Assembly: GCA_964615145.1 (NCBI GenBank)
Contig: CAZTOP010000020.1
Location: 1 to 48,794, forward strand
Length of the DNA: 48,794 nt
Direction: 5' to 3'
From: CAIVPM01 sp964615145
GTDB lineage: Bacteria > Bacteroidota > Bacteroidia > Chitinophagales > Chitinophagaceae
This document shows, one piece after another, positions 17,807 to 25,560 of this stretch (positions within the stretch are counted from its first letter, which is position 1; the number at the start of each line of letters is the position of its first letter). The notes under the pieces are model-generated. The model did no database searches, had not been told where the DNA came from, and saw only the letters and a program-made list of their open reading frames with translations. Position numbers and translations under genes: made by a program.

Positions 17807-19075
17807 CTATACAGCATACCTTGCATCTGCCATATCTGGCAATTGAGCAACTTTGTAATTTCCGGCATCTAATTTTTCTTTTGTTTCACTAAAAGCTATT
17901 AAGGTTTGTTCAATATCTGCATCACTATGTGCGGCACTTGGAATTAAACGGTATATGATATGTCCTTTTGGAATTACAGGGTAAGTGACAATAGAAGTAA
18001 ATACACTATAGTTTTCTCTCAAATCCATGCACATTGCAGCTGCTTCTTCAACACCACCTTTCATATATACAGGAGTTACAGGAGAATTGGTTGCACCAAT
18101 ATCAAATCCACGTTGTTTTAATCCATTTTGCAACTTAAGAGCATTACTCCATAATTTTTCTTTTAACTCAGGCATAGTTCGCAACATATCCAAACGCTTT
18201 AAATTACCAATAACTATTGGCATAGGCAAACTCTTAGCAAAAATTTGGGAGCGAATATTATATCTAATAAAGTCAATAATAACCTTAGGCCCAGCCATAA
18301 AAGCACCAATACTAGCCATAGATTTGGCAAAAGTCGAAAAGTATAAATCAATTGCATCTTGACAATCTTGTTCTTCGCCTGCACCAGCACCAGTTTTTCC
18401 TAAAGTTCCAAAACCATGAGCATCATCAACCATTAATCGAAACTCGTATTTATTTTTCAAAGCTCCAATTTCTCTTAATTTGCCTTGGTCACCAGCCATT
18501 CCAAAAACGCCTTCAGTAATTACTAAAATTCCACCTGTACCTTGTTTTTCAATTAAAGCAGTTGCACGTTCAAGTTGTTTTGCACAATCATCAACATCAT
18601 TATGTTTAAAAACATATCTATGTCCTGGATGCAATCTTAACCCATCAATAATACAAGCGTGACTTTCAGCGTCATAAACTACTACATCGTGTCGTCCACA
18701 AATAGCATCTATGGCACTCATAATACCTTGATAACCAAAATTCATTAATATCGCATCTTCCTTGCTTTCAAAAGCAGCTAATTCCGATTCTAATTGTTCG
18801 TGATACACACTATTACCACTCATCATTCTTGCACCCATTGGCAGGGCTAAGCCATATTTTGCAGATGCGTCAGCATCTACTTTTCTTATATCTGGATGGT
18901 TTGCTAAGCCTAAATAATTATTCAAACTCCAAACAATCATTTCCTTTCCTCTAAATATCATTCTACTTCCAATTTCACCTTCTAGTTTTGGAAATACAAA
19001 GTATCCGTGAGACCTTTCTCTGTGCTGACCAATAGGTCCATAATTTTTAACTAATTTTTCAAAAATATCAGCCAT
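17807..19075 (-). CDS. Alpha-oxoamine synthase, serine palmitoyltransferase-like (KBL/BioF/SPT family)
   Basis: A 422-residue PLP enzyme of fold type I that condenses an amino acid with an acyl thioester, releasing CO2. NNYLGLANHP near 52, MGARMMSGNSVYHEQLESEL near 80, VDDAHGFGTLG near 216 and the PLP lysine K251 in STFAKSMASIGAF are all family blocks. The N-terminal HGYFVFPKLEGEIGSRM is longer than in BioF or glycine C-acetyltransferase and typical of a Bacteroidota subgroup. Candidates are serine palmitoyltransferase (sphingolipids), cysteate acyltransferase (sulfonolipids), or aminoketobutyrate ligase. No threonine dehydrogenase or biotin gene is nearby, which favours a lipid role. A TATATTTG box lies at 19140-19147. 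Confidence 0.85.
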   Translation of the reverse strand: MADIFEKLVKNYGPIGQHRERSHGYFVFPKLEGEIGSRMIFRGKEMIVWSLNNYLGLANHPDIRKVDADASAKYGLALPMGARMMSGNSVYHEQLESELAAFESKEDAILMNFGYQGIMSAIDAICGRHDVVVYDAESHACIIDGLRLHPGHRYVFKHNDVDDCAKQLERATALIEKQGTGGILVITEGVFGMAGDQGKLREIGALKNKYEFRLMVDDAHGFGTLGKTGAGAGEEQDCQDAIDLYFSTFAKSMASIGAFMAGPKVIIDFIRYNIRSQIFAKSLPMPIVIGNLKRLDMLRTMPELKEKLWSNALKLQNGLKQRGFDIGATNSPVTPVYMKGGVEEAAAMCMDLRENYSVFTSIVTYPVIPKGHIIYRLIPSAAHSDADIEQTLIAFSETKEKLDAGNYKVAQLPDMADARYAV

Positions 19076-19139
19076 ATGATTTAAGATTTACGATGTGTAT
19101 TTATTTAGATATTATTATTCACTATACCCTTAAAGTTTG

Positions 19140-19147
19140 CAAATATA
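19140..19147 (-). promoter_or_regulatory. Putative -7 box (TATATTTG) of alpha-oxoamine synthase gene
   Basis: Minus-strand TATATTTGCAAAC, 64 bases upstream of the ATG, fits TAnnTTTGCA seen at parA, yebC and infA. Confidence 0.5.
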
Positions 19148-19232
19148 AACGAATGTGTACTTGCTTGCTTAGCTTGTGTTCAATTATAGAAATTTTCTTA
19201 CCTCTCAAAAAAATTTGAACTTCGGAAATAGA

Positions 19233-19877
19233 CTAATCATTAACTTCCACCAATCCAAATTTTTTCCAGAGTTCTGGCATGGGAATCTCAAAAATTAATA
19301 TTTTTTCTGTCTTGGGATGGGTAAACTTGATAGCATAAGATTGTAAAAAAATACTTTTATCGGGCGATGAACGTTTATAACCATACTTTAAATCTCCAAC
19401 AATAGGACAGCCAATACTTGCCATTTGTGCTCTAATTTGGTGAAACCTTCCAGTAAATAATTCAACTTTTAGCAAATGATATTTTAAAGAAGATTGAACA
19501 AGTTGATAAGTAAGAATACATTTTTTACTGTGTGCAACTTCATTTGCAAAAATTTTTGCTTTGCTGTTATTAACATCTTTTAAAATCCAATGAGTCAGCT
19601 TGTCTTGAAGTTTAGGGGGAGCTACAGCAACCACTGCCTTGTAATATTTATTTATTTTATGATTTCTAAAGTCTTCACTCAACTTGGAAATTGATTCCTT
19701 ATTTTTAGCAAGTAAAAGCAATCCACTCACTCGTTGATCTAATCTATGAACAGGTGTTAATAAATTGGCTCTACTATCAAACTGTTTTCCATCAACAACA
19801 AAATTATTTTGTGATAGCTCTCCAGCTGCTTTATTTATCAGTAAAATATCTTCGTCTTCAAAAACTATTGTGGCCAA
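19233..19877 (-). CDS. RluA-family RNA pseudouridine synthase
   Basis: A 214-residue enzyme converting uridine to pseudouridine in rRNA or tRNA. The catalytic aspartate D47 is in VHRLDQRVSGLLLLAKN, and GRFHQIRAQMASIGCPIVGD is the second conserved block. There is no S4 domain, as in the short RluA/TruC group. The start is unusual: no ATG exists near the N-terminus. TTG at 19877 opens a sensible protein, and an ATT in frame at 19908-19910 would add eleven residues that fit the family (IDLPIQAINL). A stop closes the frame at about 19919. Target RNA unknown. Confidence 0.88.
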   Translation of the reverse strand: MATIVFEDEDILLINKAAGELSQNNFVVDGKQFDSRANLLTPVHRLDQRVSGLLLLAKNKESISKLSEDFRNHKINKYYKAVVAVAPPKLQDKLTHWILKDVNNSKAKIFANEVAHSKKCILTYQLVQSSLKYHLLKVELFTGRFHQIRAQMASIGCPIVGDLKYGYKRSSPDKSIFLQSYAIKFTHPKTEKILIFEIPMPELWKKFGLVEVND

Positions 19878-19923
19878 ATTAATTGCTTGAATAGGTAAAT
19901 CAATAATGCAAAATTAAACTTAT

Positions 19924-19950
19924 TATATTGTTATGCAACATAACAATATA
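19924..19950. promoter_or_regulatory. Perfect 12-bp inverted repeat in a divergent intergenic region
   Basis: TATATTGTTATG-CAA-CATAACAATATA has both arms perfect. It sits 47 bases upstream of the pseudouridine synthase start and about 70 bases upstream of the yebC promoter box. No T tract follows on either strand. It could be an operator for a dimeric regulator or an RNA hairpin; I know of no regulator for this site. Confidence 0.55.
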
Positions 19951-20017
19951 TCTGTATAAATAATCTCAAAGTTTGTATCTCCTTAACAAAAACTAATTCA
20001 AGTTTGACCTTATCACC

Positions 20018-20025
20018 TATTTTTG
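20018..20025 (+). promoter_or_regulatory. Putative -7 box (TATTTTTG) of yebC
   Basis: CTATTTTTGCAGCCC lies 22 bases before the ATG. The same 15 bases occur upstream of infA on the minus strand, which strengthens both. Confidence 0.65.
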
Positions 20026-20046
20026 CAGCCCTAAAACATAATTAAA

Positions 20047-20769
20047 ATGGGAAGGATTTTTGAAGTAAGAAAAGCCTCGATGTTTGCCAGATGGGATAAA
20101 ATGGCAAAAAATTTTACACGTATTGGTAAAGAAATTAATATAGCAGTAAAAGCTGGGGGCCCCGATGTTGCCACAAATCCTGCATTACGTAGATGTTTTC
20201 AAAATGCAAGGAGTGTTGGAATGCCAAAAGATAGAGTTGAGGCAGCTATTAAACGTGCAATGGGCAAAGACACTACAAATTACGAAGAAATTTTATACGA
20301 AGGCTATGCACCACATGGTGTTGCTTTAGTTGTTGAATCTGCAACAGATAACCATGTTAGAACAGTAGCTAACATAAAAGCAATTTTCAATAAAGGCAAT
20401 GGTGCACTTGGCAATAGTGGAAGTGTTAGTTTTCAGTTCAAAAAAATGGGTGTTTTTAAGCTAAAACCAGAAGGATTAAATCTAGATGATTTAGAACTTG
20501 AACTAATCGATTTTGGTTTAGATGAGCTAGGCGAAAGTGTGGATGATGATGGTAATGCAATTATTGTATTAAGATGCTTATTGGTTGATTTTGGCAACCT
20601 TCAAAAAGCTTTGGAAGAAAGAAATATGACTCCAATAAGTGCTGAATTGGAATGGATTCCAACAAACACCGTTCCCGTTACTGATGCACAAGCCGAAGAC
20701 GTAAGTAAATTAATTGAGAAACTTGAACAAGATGAAGATGTAAACAAAGTATTCCATAATATGGCATAG
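20047..20769 (+). CDS. yebC: YebC/PmpR family protein
   Basis: A 240-residue cytosolic protein with the family start MGRIFEVRKASMFARWDKMA, then GGPDVATNPALRRCFQNAR, MPKDRVEAAIKRAMGK, the acidic YEEILYEGYAPHGVALVVE, and GNSGSVSFQFKKMGVF. The length fits the family. YebC proteins have been described both as DNA-binding regulators (PmpR) and, more recently, as translation factors that relieve ribosome stalling; which applies here cannot be told. The basic N-terminus WDKMAKNFTRIGK lacks the HSKW motif common elsewhere, a variation seen in Bacteroidota. Monocistronic. Confidence 0.93.
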   Translation: MGRIFEVRKASMFARWDKMAKNFTRIGKEINIAVKAGGPDVATNPALRRCFQNARSVGMPKDRVEAAIKRAMGKDTTNYEEILYEGYAPHGVALVVESATDNHVRTVANIKAIFNKGNGALGNSGSVSFQFKKMGVFKLKPEGLNLDDLELELIDFGLDELGESVDDDGNAIIVLRCLLVDFGNLQKALEERNMTPISAELEWIPTNTVPVTDAQAEDVSKLIEKLEQDEDVNKVFHNMA

Positions 20770-20886
20770 TATTTTTCAAAAAATTATTATAAGTGGAACA
20801 TTAAAAATATAGGTAAAACCAGTTTTTAATGTTCCATTTTATTTTAAAACAAAAAAAATCCATCAGTTCATCTATACTTAATTCTT

Positions 20887-20894
20887 TACTTTTG
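20887..20894 (+). promoter_or_regulatory. Putative -7 box (TACTTTTG) of class V aminotransferase gene
   Basis: TACTTTTG ends 4 bases before the ATG at 20899, predicting an essentially leaderless mRNA if it is the real promoter. Confidence 0.4.
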
Positions 20895-20898
20895 AATT

Positions 20899-22071
20899 AT
20901 GCAATACAACCATTTAAAATCACAGTTTCATTTACGAAAAGATATTACTTTTCTCAACTTTGGTTCTTTTGGAGCTTGTGCAAAACCTATATTTAAACAA
21001 TACCAGAATTATCAATTAGAGTTGGAGCAGGAGCCAGTACAATTTATTACTGTTAATGGGCTTAATTATTTGAAACAAGCCAGAGAAGCCTTAGCTAATT
21101 ATACTCATTGTGATAGCGATGATTTGGTTTTTGTTACTAACCCTTCTTATGCAGTAAATATTATTGCAAAAAGCTTTAATTTAAAAGAAGGGGATGAAAT
21201 ATTAACTACCAATATTGAATATGGTGCCTGCGATAAAACCTGGAATTATTACTGCAACAAGGTGGGGGCAAAATATGTTCGACAAAATATTGAGTTTCCT
21301 TTAACCTCACAAGATGATTTTATTGAGCAATTTTTTAAAGGACTAACTAATAAAACAAAATTAGTATTCATCAGCCATATTACTAGTGCTACAGGATTAA
21401 GATTGCCAGTAGAAAAAATATGTAAGCTGTCTAAAGAAAAAGGTTTACTTGTTTTTATAGATGGGGCACATGCTCCTGGACAAATTCCTTTAGACCTTAT
21501 CAAACTTGATGTTGATATATACACAGGTGCTTGTCATAAATGGATGTTGACTCCGAAAGGAAGTTCTTTTTTATATGTTAAAAAAGAATATCAGCATTTG
21601 TTCGATCCATTAATTGTAAGTTGGGGATATAATAGTGTAATGCCATCTCATTCTCAGTTTTTAGATTATCATCAAATGCAAGGCACCAGAGATTATTCTG
21701 CTTTTTTAACTATTCCAACTGCCATAAAATTTATGGAAGAAAACAATTGGGATGAAGTTGCAGCGTCTTGCAGAAAATTAACTCAGGATAATGCAGCTAG
21801 GTTTTGCTCATTACTTAAAGCCACTCCGCTTGTACCAATTAATGATAATTTTATTCTGCAACTTTATAGCACTTTAATTAAAACAAAAGAACCTGAAAGA
21901 TTACAAAAGTTATTGTTTGAAAAATATCATATTGAAGTACCTATTATGAAGCAAGATGATAAAACACTGATTCGATATTCTATTCAGGCTTTCAACAGCC
22001 AAGAAGATTTAGATAAGTTGTATGCTGCTTTGGAGGACATTATTGCTACCACAACATTAATAAGCTTGTAG
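20899..22071 (+). CDS. Class V aminotransferase-fold PLP enzyme (isopenicillin N epimerase-like)
   Basis: A 390-residue PLP enzyme. FLNFGSFGACAKPIF opens the fold. VFVTNPSYAVNIIAKSF is the cofactor phosphate region, and VFIDGAHAPGQIPLDL supplies the cofactor-binding Asp and His. The PLP lysine is K214 in YTGACHKWMLTPKGSSFLYV. This set matches the group annotated as isopenicillin N epimerase-like or cysteine-desulfurase-like. No Fe-S assembly gene is adjacent and no cysteine-rich loop is visible, so a desulfurase role is not supported. The substrate is unknown. It follows yebC by 129 bases with its own promoter box. Confidence 0.85.
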   Translation: MQYNHLKSQFHLRKDITFLNFGSFGACAKPIFKQYQNYQLELEQEPVQFITVNGLNYLKQAREALANYTHCDSDDLVFVTNPSYAVNIIAKSFNLKEGDEILTTNIEYGACDKTWNYYCNKVGAKYVRQNIEFPLTSQDDFIEQFFKGLTNKTKLVFISHITSATGLRLPVEKICKLSKEKGLLVFIDGAHAPGQIPLDLIKLDVDIYTGACHKWMLTPKGSSFLYVKKEYQHLFDPLIVSWGYNSVMPSHSQFLDYHQMQGTRDYSAFLTIPTAIKFMEENNWDEVAASCRKLTQDNAARFCSLLKATPLVPINDNFILQLYSTLIKTKEPERLQKLLFEKYHIEVPIMKQDDKTLIRYSIQAFNSQEDLDKLYAALEDIIATTTLISL

Positions 22072-22077
22072 TATAAG

Positions 22078-22446
22078 CTAATTTTTAATTAATTCTCCTA
22101 TATGCTTTCTAAGCAAACTTCCTGTAATTGCAGACATTCCAGCTATTAAAGCACCTATTAGTGCAGTAATAAATAGTAACAACATATATGATTCTTTTTT
22201 AAAAAAAATAGATGCAACCTTTTTGGAAAGTAGGTGATCGTTCGCAAAATCTAGCTTGGCTGCAACTGTAAACCACATTAAAAAAATGGAAATAAATGCT
22301 GCCCAAAAGCTTTTGCCAATAGTCTGCGGAATGGATGCAAACACAACTAAAGTCGTAATTGAAAAACTCCACCAAGGAAATGAAAACAGCCCCGCTGCAA
22401 AAGCCAGCAAAGCTGTTAAAAACATAGATGTAATAAATTTTGCCAT
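22078..22446 (-). CDS. Small integral membrane protein of unknown function
   Basis: I use the ATG at 22446 (122 residues), 4 bases after the fbp stop. An ATG 15 bases further up (22461) would overlap fbp. Three to four hydrophobic segments are visible: FITSMFLTALLAFAAGLFSF, FSITTLVVFASIP, FWAAFISIFLMWFTVAA and YMLLLFITALIGALIAGMSA. The C-terminus is polar (LLRKHIGELIKN). No family recognised. Its position behind fbp suggests cotranscription. The stop faces the convergent aminotransferase gene only 6 bases away, so no separate terminator fits between them. Confidence 0.75.
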   Translation of the reverse strand: MAKFITSMFLTALLAFAAGLFSFPWWSFSITTLVVFASIPQTIGKSFWAAFISIFLMWFTVAAKLDFANDHLLSKKVASIFFKKESYMLLLFITALIGALIAGMSAITGSLLRKHIGELIKN

Positions 22447-22450
22447 TCTG

Positions 22451-23467
22451 TTATTTATCAATTTCCAAACAAGTTTCCAATTCTGCCATCATATTGGCAC
22501 TACCTACAAAAAAAGGAGTTCTTTGATGTAGTTCAGTAGGTTTAATATCTAAAATTCTTTGGGTTCCATCAGTTGCTTTACCCCCTGCAACCTCAACAAT
22601 AAAAGCAAAGGGATTACACTCATATAACAATCGTAATTTGCCTTTGGGTTTATCAATAGTTCCAGGGTATGTAAAAATTCCACCTTTAATTAAATTTCTA
22701 TGGACATCTGCAACCATGCTGCCAATATAACGCTGGGTGTATGGCCCACCATTTGTTTTATCTTTCTTTTGACAAATATTTATATAGTTTCTTACGCCCT
22801 CGCTATATTGAAAAAAGTTACCATGATTTACTGAATAAATTTTGCCTGAAGGAGGACATTTAATATCAGGATGAGATAAACAAAACTCTCCAATTTGGGG
22901 ATCTAATGTAAAACCATTTACACCTCTGCGGGTGGCATATACCAACATTGTTGATGACCCAAAAATTACATATCCTGCAGCAACTTGTTTATTGCCGGGT
23001 TGTAAAAAATCTTCCAAAGTACATGGGCTTCCGAGAGGGCTAACTCTTTTATAAATACTAAAAATAGTTCCAATAGAAACGTTTACATCAATATTGCTAC
23101 TGCCATCTAATGGATCAAACAAACAAACATATTTGCTTTGATTACTTATTTCATCATCAAAAACCTCAATTTCATCCATTTCTTCGCTGCCGATTCCAGC
23201 ACAAGAAATACCATGTTTTAATACTCCAATTAATTGATTATTGGCAAATATGTCAAGTTTTTTTACTTCTTCGCCTTGAACATTTGTAGTGCCGTGATCT
23301 CCTAAAATATCAACTAAACCAGCTTTGTTTACTTCTACATTTACACGTTTCGAGGCGAGTCCAATGTCTCTTAAAAGTCTGCTCAATTCACCGGTTGCTG
23401 TAGGAAAATTTCTTAATTGCTGCAACGTAAATTCATCTAATGTTAGTACCTGACGATTAATTGCCAT
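22451..23467 (-). CDS. fbp: Fructose-1,6-bisphosphatase, class 1
   Basis: A 338-residue cytosolic gluconeogenic enzyme hydrolysing fructose 1,6-bisphosphate. I start at the ATG at 23467 (MAINRQVLTLDEFTLQQL), because the 30 residues possible upstream lie inside panB and are not FBPase-like. Metal and substrate blocks are present: CLFDPLDGSSNIDVNVSIGT (metal-binding DPLDGSSN), YIGSMVADVHRNLIKGGIF and GKLRLLYECNPFAFIVEVAG. Length is close to E. coli Fbp. The gene sits 37 bases behind panB, ahead of a small membrane protein gene. Confidence 0.96.
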   Translation of the reverse strand: MAINRQVLTLDEFTLQQLRNFPTATGELSRLLRDIGLASKRVNVEVNKAGLVDILGDHGTTNVQGEEVKKLDIFANNQLIGVLKHGISCAGIGSEEMDEIEVFDDEISNQSKYVCLFDPLDGSSNIDVNVSIGTIFSIYKRVSPLGSPCTLEDFLQPGNKQVAAGYVIFGSSTMLVYATRRGVNGFTLDPQIGEFCLSHPDIKCPPSGKIYSVNHGNFFQYSEGVRNYINICQKKDKTNGGPYTQRYIGSMVADVHRNLIKGGIFTYPGTIDKPKGKLRLLYECNPFAFIVEVAGGKATDGTQRILDIKPTELHQRTPFFVGSANMMAELETCLEIDK

Positions 23468-23504
23468 ATTGGTTTTTGTTAGTTTTATATTACAAAAGTA
23501 GCGG

Positions 23505-24320
23505 TTAATATGATTCGCTAGCATTGGGAAAGTCATTGCTTTTAACATCTGCGACATATTTTGTAATTGCAGATTGAATTTGTTCCCCTAAATTCAAGTA
23601 TTGACGTAAAAATCTTGGTTTAAATTCTGTAGTAATTCCAAGTATGTCATGCATTACAAGCACTTGCCCATCGCAGTCTCCACCAGCACCAATTCCAATG
23701 GTTGGAACGCTTACACTTTCTGTAACTTCTTTAGCAAGTGCAGCAGGTATTTTTTCTAACACAACAGCAAAGCACCCAGCTTCTTCAAGCAGTTTAATAT
23801 CTTTTCTAAGTTTATCTGCTTCTAATTCTTCTTTAGCACGAACAGTGTAAGTACCAAATTTATAAATACTTTGTGGTGTTAAACCTAAATGTCCCATTAC
23901 AGGAATACCAGCACTAACAATTTTTTTTATGCTGTCAAGAATTTCTTCACCTCCTTCCATTTTAACAGAATGCCCACCCGTTTCTTTCATAATTCTGATA
24001 GCTGAAGCAAGTGCAATATCGCTGTTGCTTTGATAAGTTCCAAAAGGCATATCAACAACTACTAAACTTCTGTTTACACCACGCACCACACATTGTGCAT
24101 GATAAATAATTTGATCTAGTGTTACTGGCAAAGTAGTTTCATATCCTGCAATAACATTACCTGCACTATCACCAACAAGCAATACATCAATACCAGCTGC
24201 ATCAAAAATTTTGGCAAAAGAAAAATCATAAGCAGTTAGCATAGAAATCTTTTCTCCATTTTCCTTCATCTTATGGAGCGTATTTGTTGTAACCTTCTTT
24301 ACTTCTTTGTGTATTGACAT
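23505..24320 (-). CDS. panB: 3-methyl-2-oxobutanoate hydroxymethyltransferase
   Basis: A 271-residue cytosolic enzyme transferring a hydroxymethyl group from methylene-tetrahydrofolate to 2-oxoisovalerate, the first step of pantothenate synthesis. ISMLTAYDFSFAKIFDAAG and VLLVGDSAGNVIAGYETTL hold the metal-binding Asp. KMEGGEEILD, VMGHLGLTPQS, FAVVLEKIPAALAKEV and PTIGIGAGGDCDGQVLVMHD complete the TIM-barrel signature. The ATG is one base away from the stop of the upstream GT87 gene, so panB is translationally close to a glycan gene. No panC or panD nearby. Confidence 0.96.
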   Translation of the reverse strand: MSIHKEVKKVTTNTLHKMKENGEKISMLTAYDFSFAKIFDAAGIDVLLVGDSAGNVIAGYETTLPVTLDQIIYHAQCVVRGVNRSLVVVDMPFGTYQSNSDIALASAIRIMKETGGHSVKMEGGEEILDSIKKIVSAGIPVMGHLGLTPQSIYKFGTYTVRAKEELEADKLRKDIKLLEEAGCFAVVLEKIPAALAKEVTESVSVPTIGIGAGGDCDGQVLVMHDILGITTEFKPRFLRQYLNLGEQIQSAITKYVADVKSNDFPNASESY

Positions 24321-24321
24321 T

Positions 24322-25551
24322 TTAATTGTTTAAAGATGAGTTGACAAACCTAAGTTTTAATCCATTATTTAAGTCCACTTTCAAGAATTGTTTTGTGATA
24401 ATTTGATAAACTATTACTAACCACAAAATAAGACAAGGCAATGCTTTTAAAGAATGTTGCATACTGAACTCTCTGCTATATTTTGTGAGTAAATCAGAAT
24501 AAGAGAAACTCGTTATAATTAGACAAAATACAAAAAAAGCATTGACAATTTTACTTGGTGGCTGCATAACAAACCATAAACAACAGGCAGGAAAAGCAAT
24601 GATATATGTTGGCGATTCTGCACCTGTGCTAAAGATGACTACAAACAATAACACAGAGCAAAGAAAGTAAAGCTGGTATCTTAAATCTTTGAAATATTGA
24701 TAGCGTATCAGTTTTGTTAAAAAAAGTACAGCACCACATGCCAAAACAAAAACATCGTTTTCAAAATCAGGATTTATGTTTCGTCTAATTAATCCTGTTA
24801 CAGATATATCTTGAAAATAATAATTATTCTCTATGCCATGCATATTCTTCTGACTCTTGTAAATAAGAGCATCTGCCCAATCGTGATAAGATTGAATTAA
24901 AAATGAAAAAGATGTAACTAAAACTGGCAAGATAAACAGTACAACAAACCAAACTAAAGACCAAAAAATAAATTTCGGTTTTTTATCGCTGAATAAGAAA
25001 AAAGAAAAAGCTACAACGCCATAAATTTTTGTTATGGTTGCAAATGCAATGAATAATAATGCAAGATGTTCTTTGCCTTTTTGTATATATGTAAATCCAA
25101 GAATAATGCATGCAGCGATGACAGCATTGTATTGCAACCACGATGAAGCATTCATCATTTCGTGTGATGCTAATATCAGTATTGCATTTTGATAAATTGT
25201 TTTAATTGGTAATTGACGAATAGCAAAAAACAAAACACTAACATTAAATAAAACCCAAAGTATTACGCCCAACCAATCTGGCAACATTGCAAATGGAGCA
25301 ATAAAAGCTGCGAATGTAGGACCATATAAAAACACATCATCGTGTTGAGCAGGATATAATTGATACAAGTTTATTTGCTGATGAATATGGACATAAGAAT
25401 ACTTAAATATTTTATAAATATTAATCCTATGCTCAATATCCAACAAGTTTTGAATGATAGTAATAATTGATAATCCAAACCAAAGAATATTAGCTAGTTT
25501 TTTATCAAATAAAAACTTTCCTGAAAGTAAAAATGCTTTAGCTTTTTGCAT
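24322..25551 (-). CDS. GT87/DUF2029-type membrane glycosyltransferase
   Basis: A 409-residue polytopic protein with about ten hydrophobic segments. Early lumenal-loop residues HQQINLYQLYPAQHDDVFLY and YGPTFAAFIAPFAMLPDWLG match the GT-C family GT87 (DUF2029), whose known members are polyprenyl-phosphate-dependent mannosyltransferases. The acidic catalytic residue of this family is not certain here; the D-D pair in QHDDVFLYGPTF is the candidate. Acceptor unknown. The gene starts 9 bases after the ABC exporter gene stop, in the leftward operon. Confidence 0.78.
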   Translation of the reverse strand: MQKAKAFLLSGKFLFDKKLANILWFGLSIITIIQNLLDIEHRINIYKIFKYSYVHIHQQINLYQLYPAQHDDVFLYGPTFAAFIAPFAMLPDWLGVILWVLFNVSVLFFAIRQLPIKTIYQNAILILASHEMMNASSWLQYNAVIAACIILGFTYIQKGKEHLALLFIAFATITKIYGVVAFSFFLFSDKKPKFIFWSLVWFVVLFILPVLVTSFSFLIQSYHDWADALIYKSQKNMHGIENNYYFQDISVTGLIRRNINPDFENDVFVLACGAVLFLTKLIRYQYFKDLRYQLYFLCSVLLFVVIFSTGAESPTYIIAFPACCLWFVMQPPSKIVNAFFVFCLIITSFSYSDLLTKYSREFSMQHSLKALPCLILWLVIVYQIITKQFLKVDLNNGLKLRFVNSSLNN

Positions 25552-25560
25552 TATAAAAGA

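Noticed and set aside
23468..23557. Longer fructose-bisphosphatase start inside panB
   Set aside because: It would overlap the panB 3' end, and its residues do not resemble the family N-terminus.
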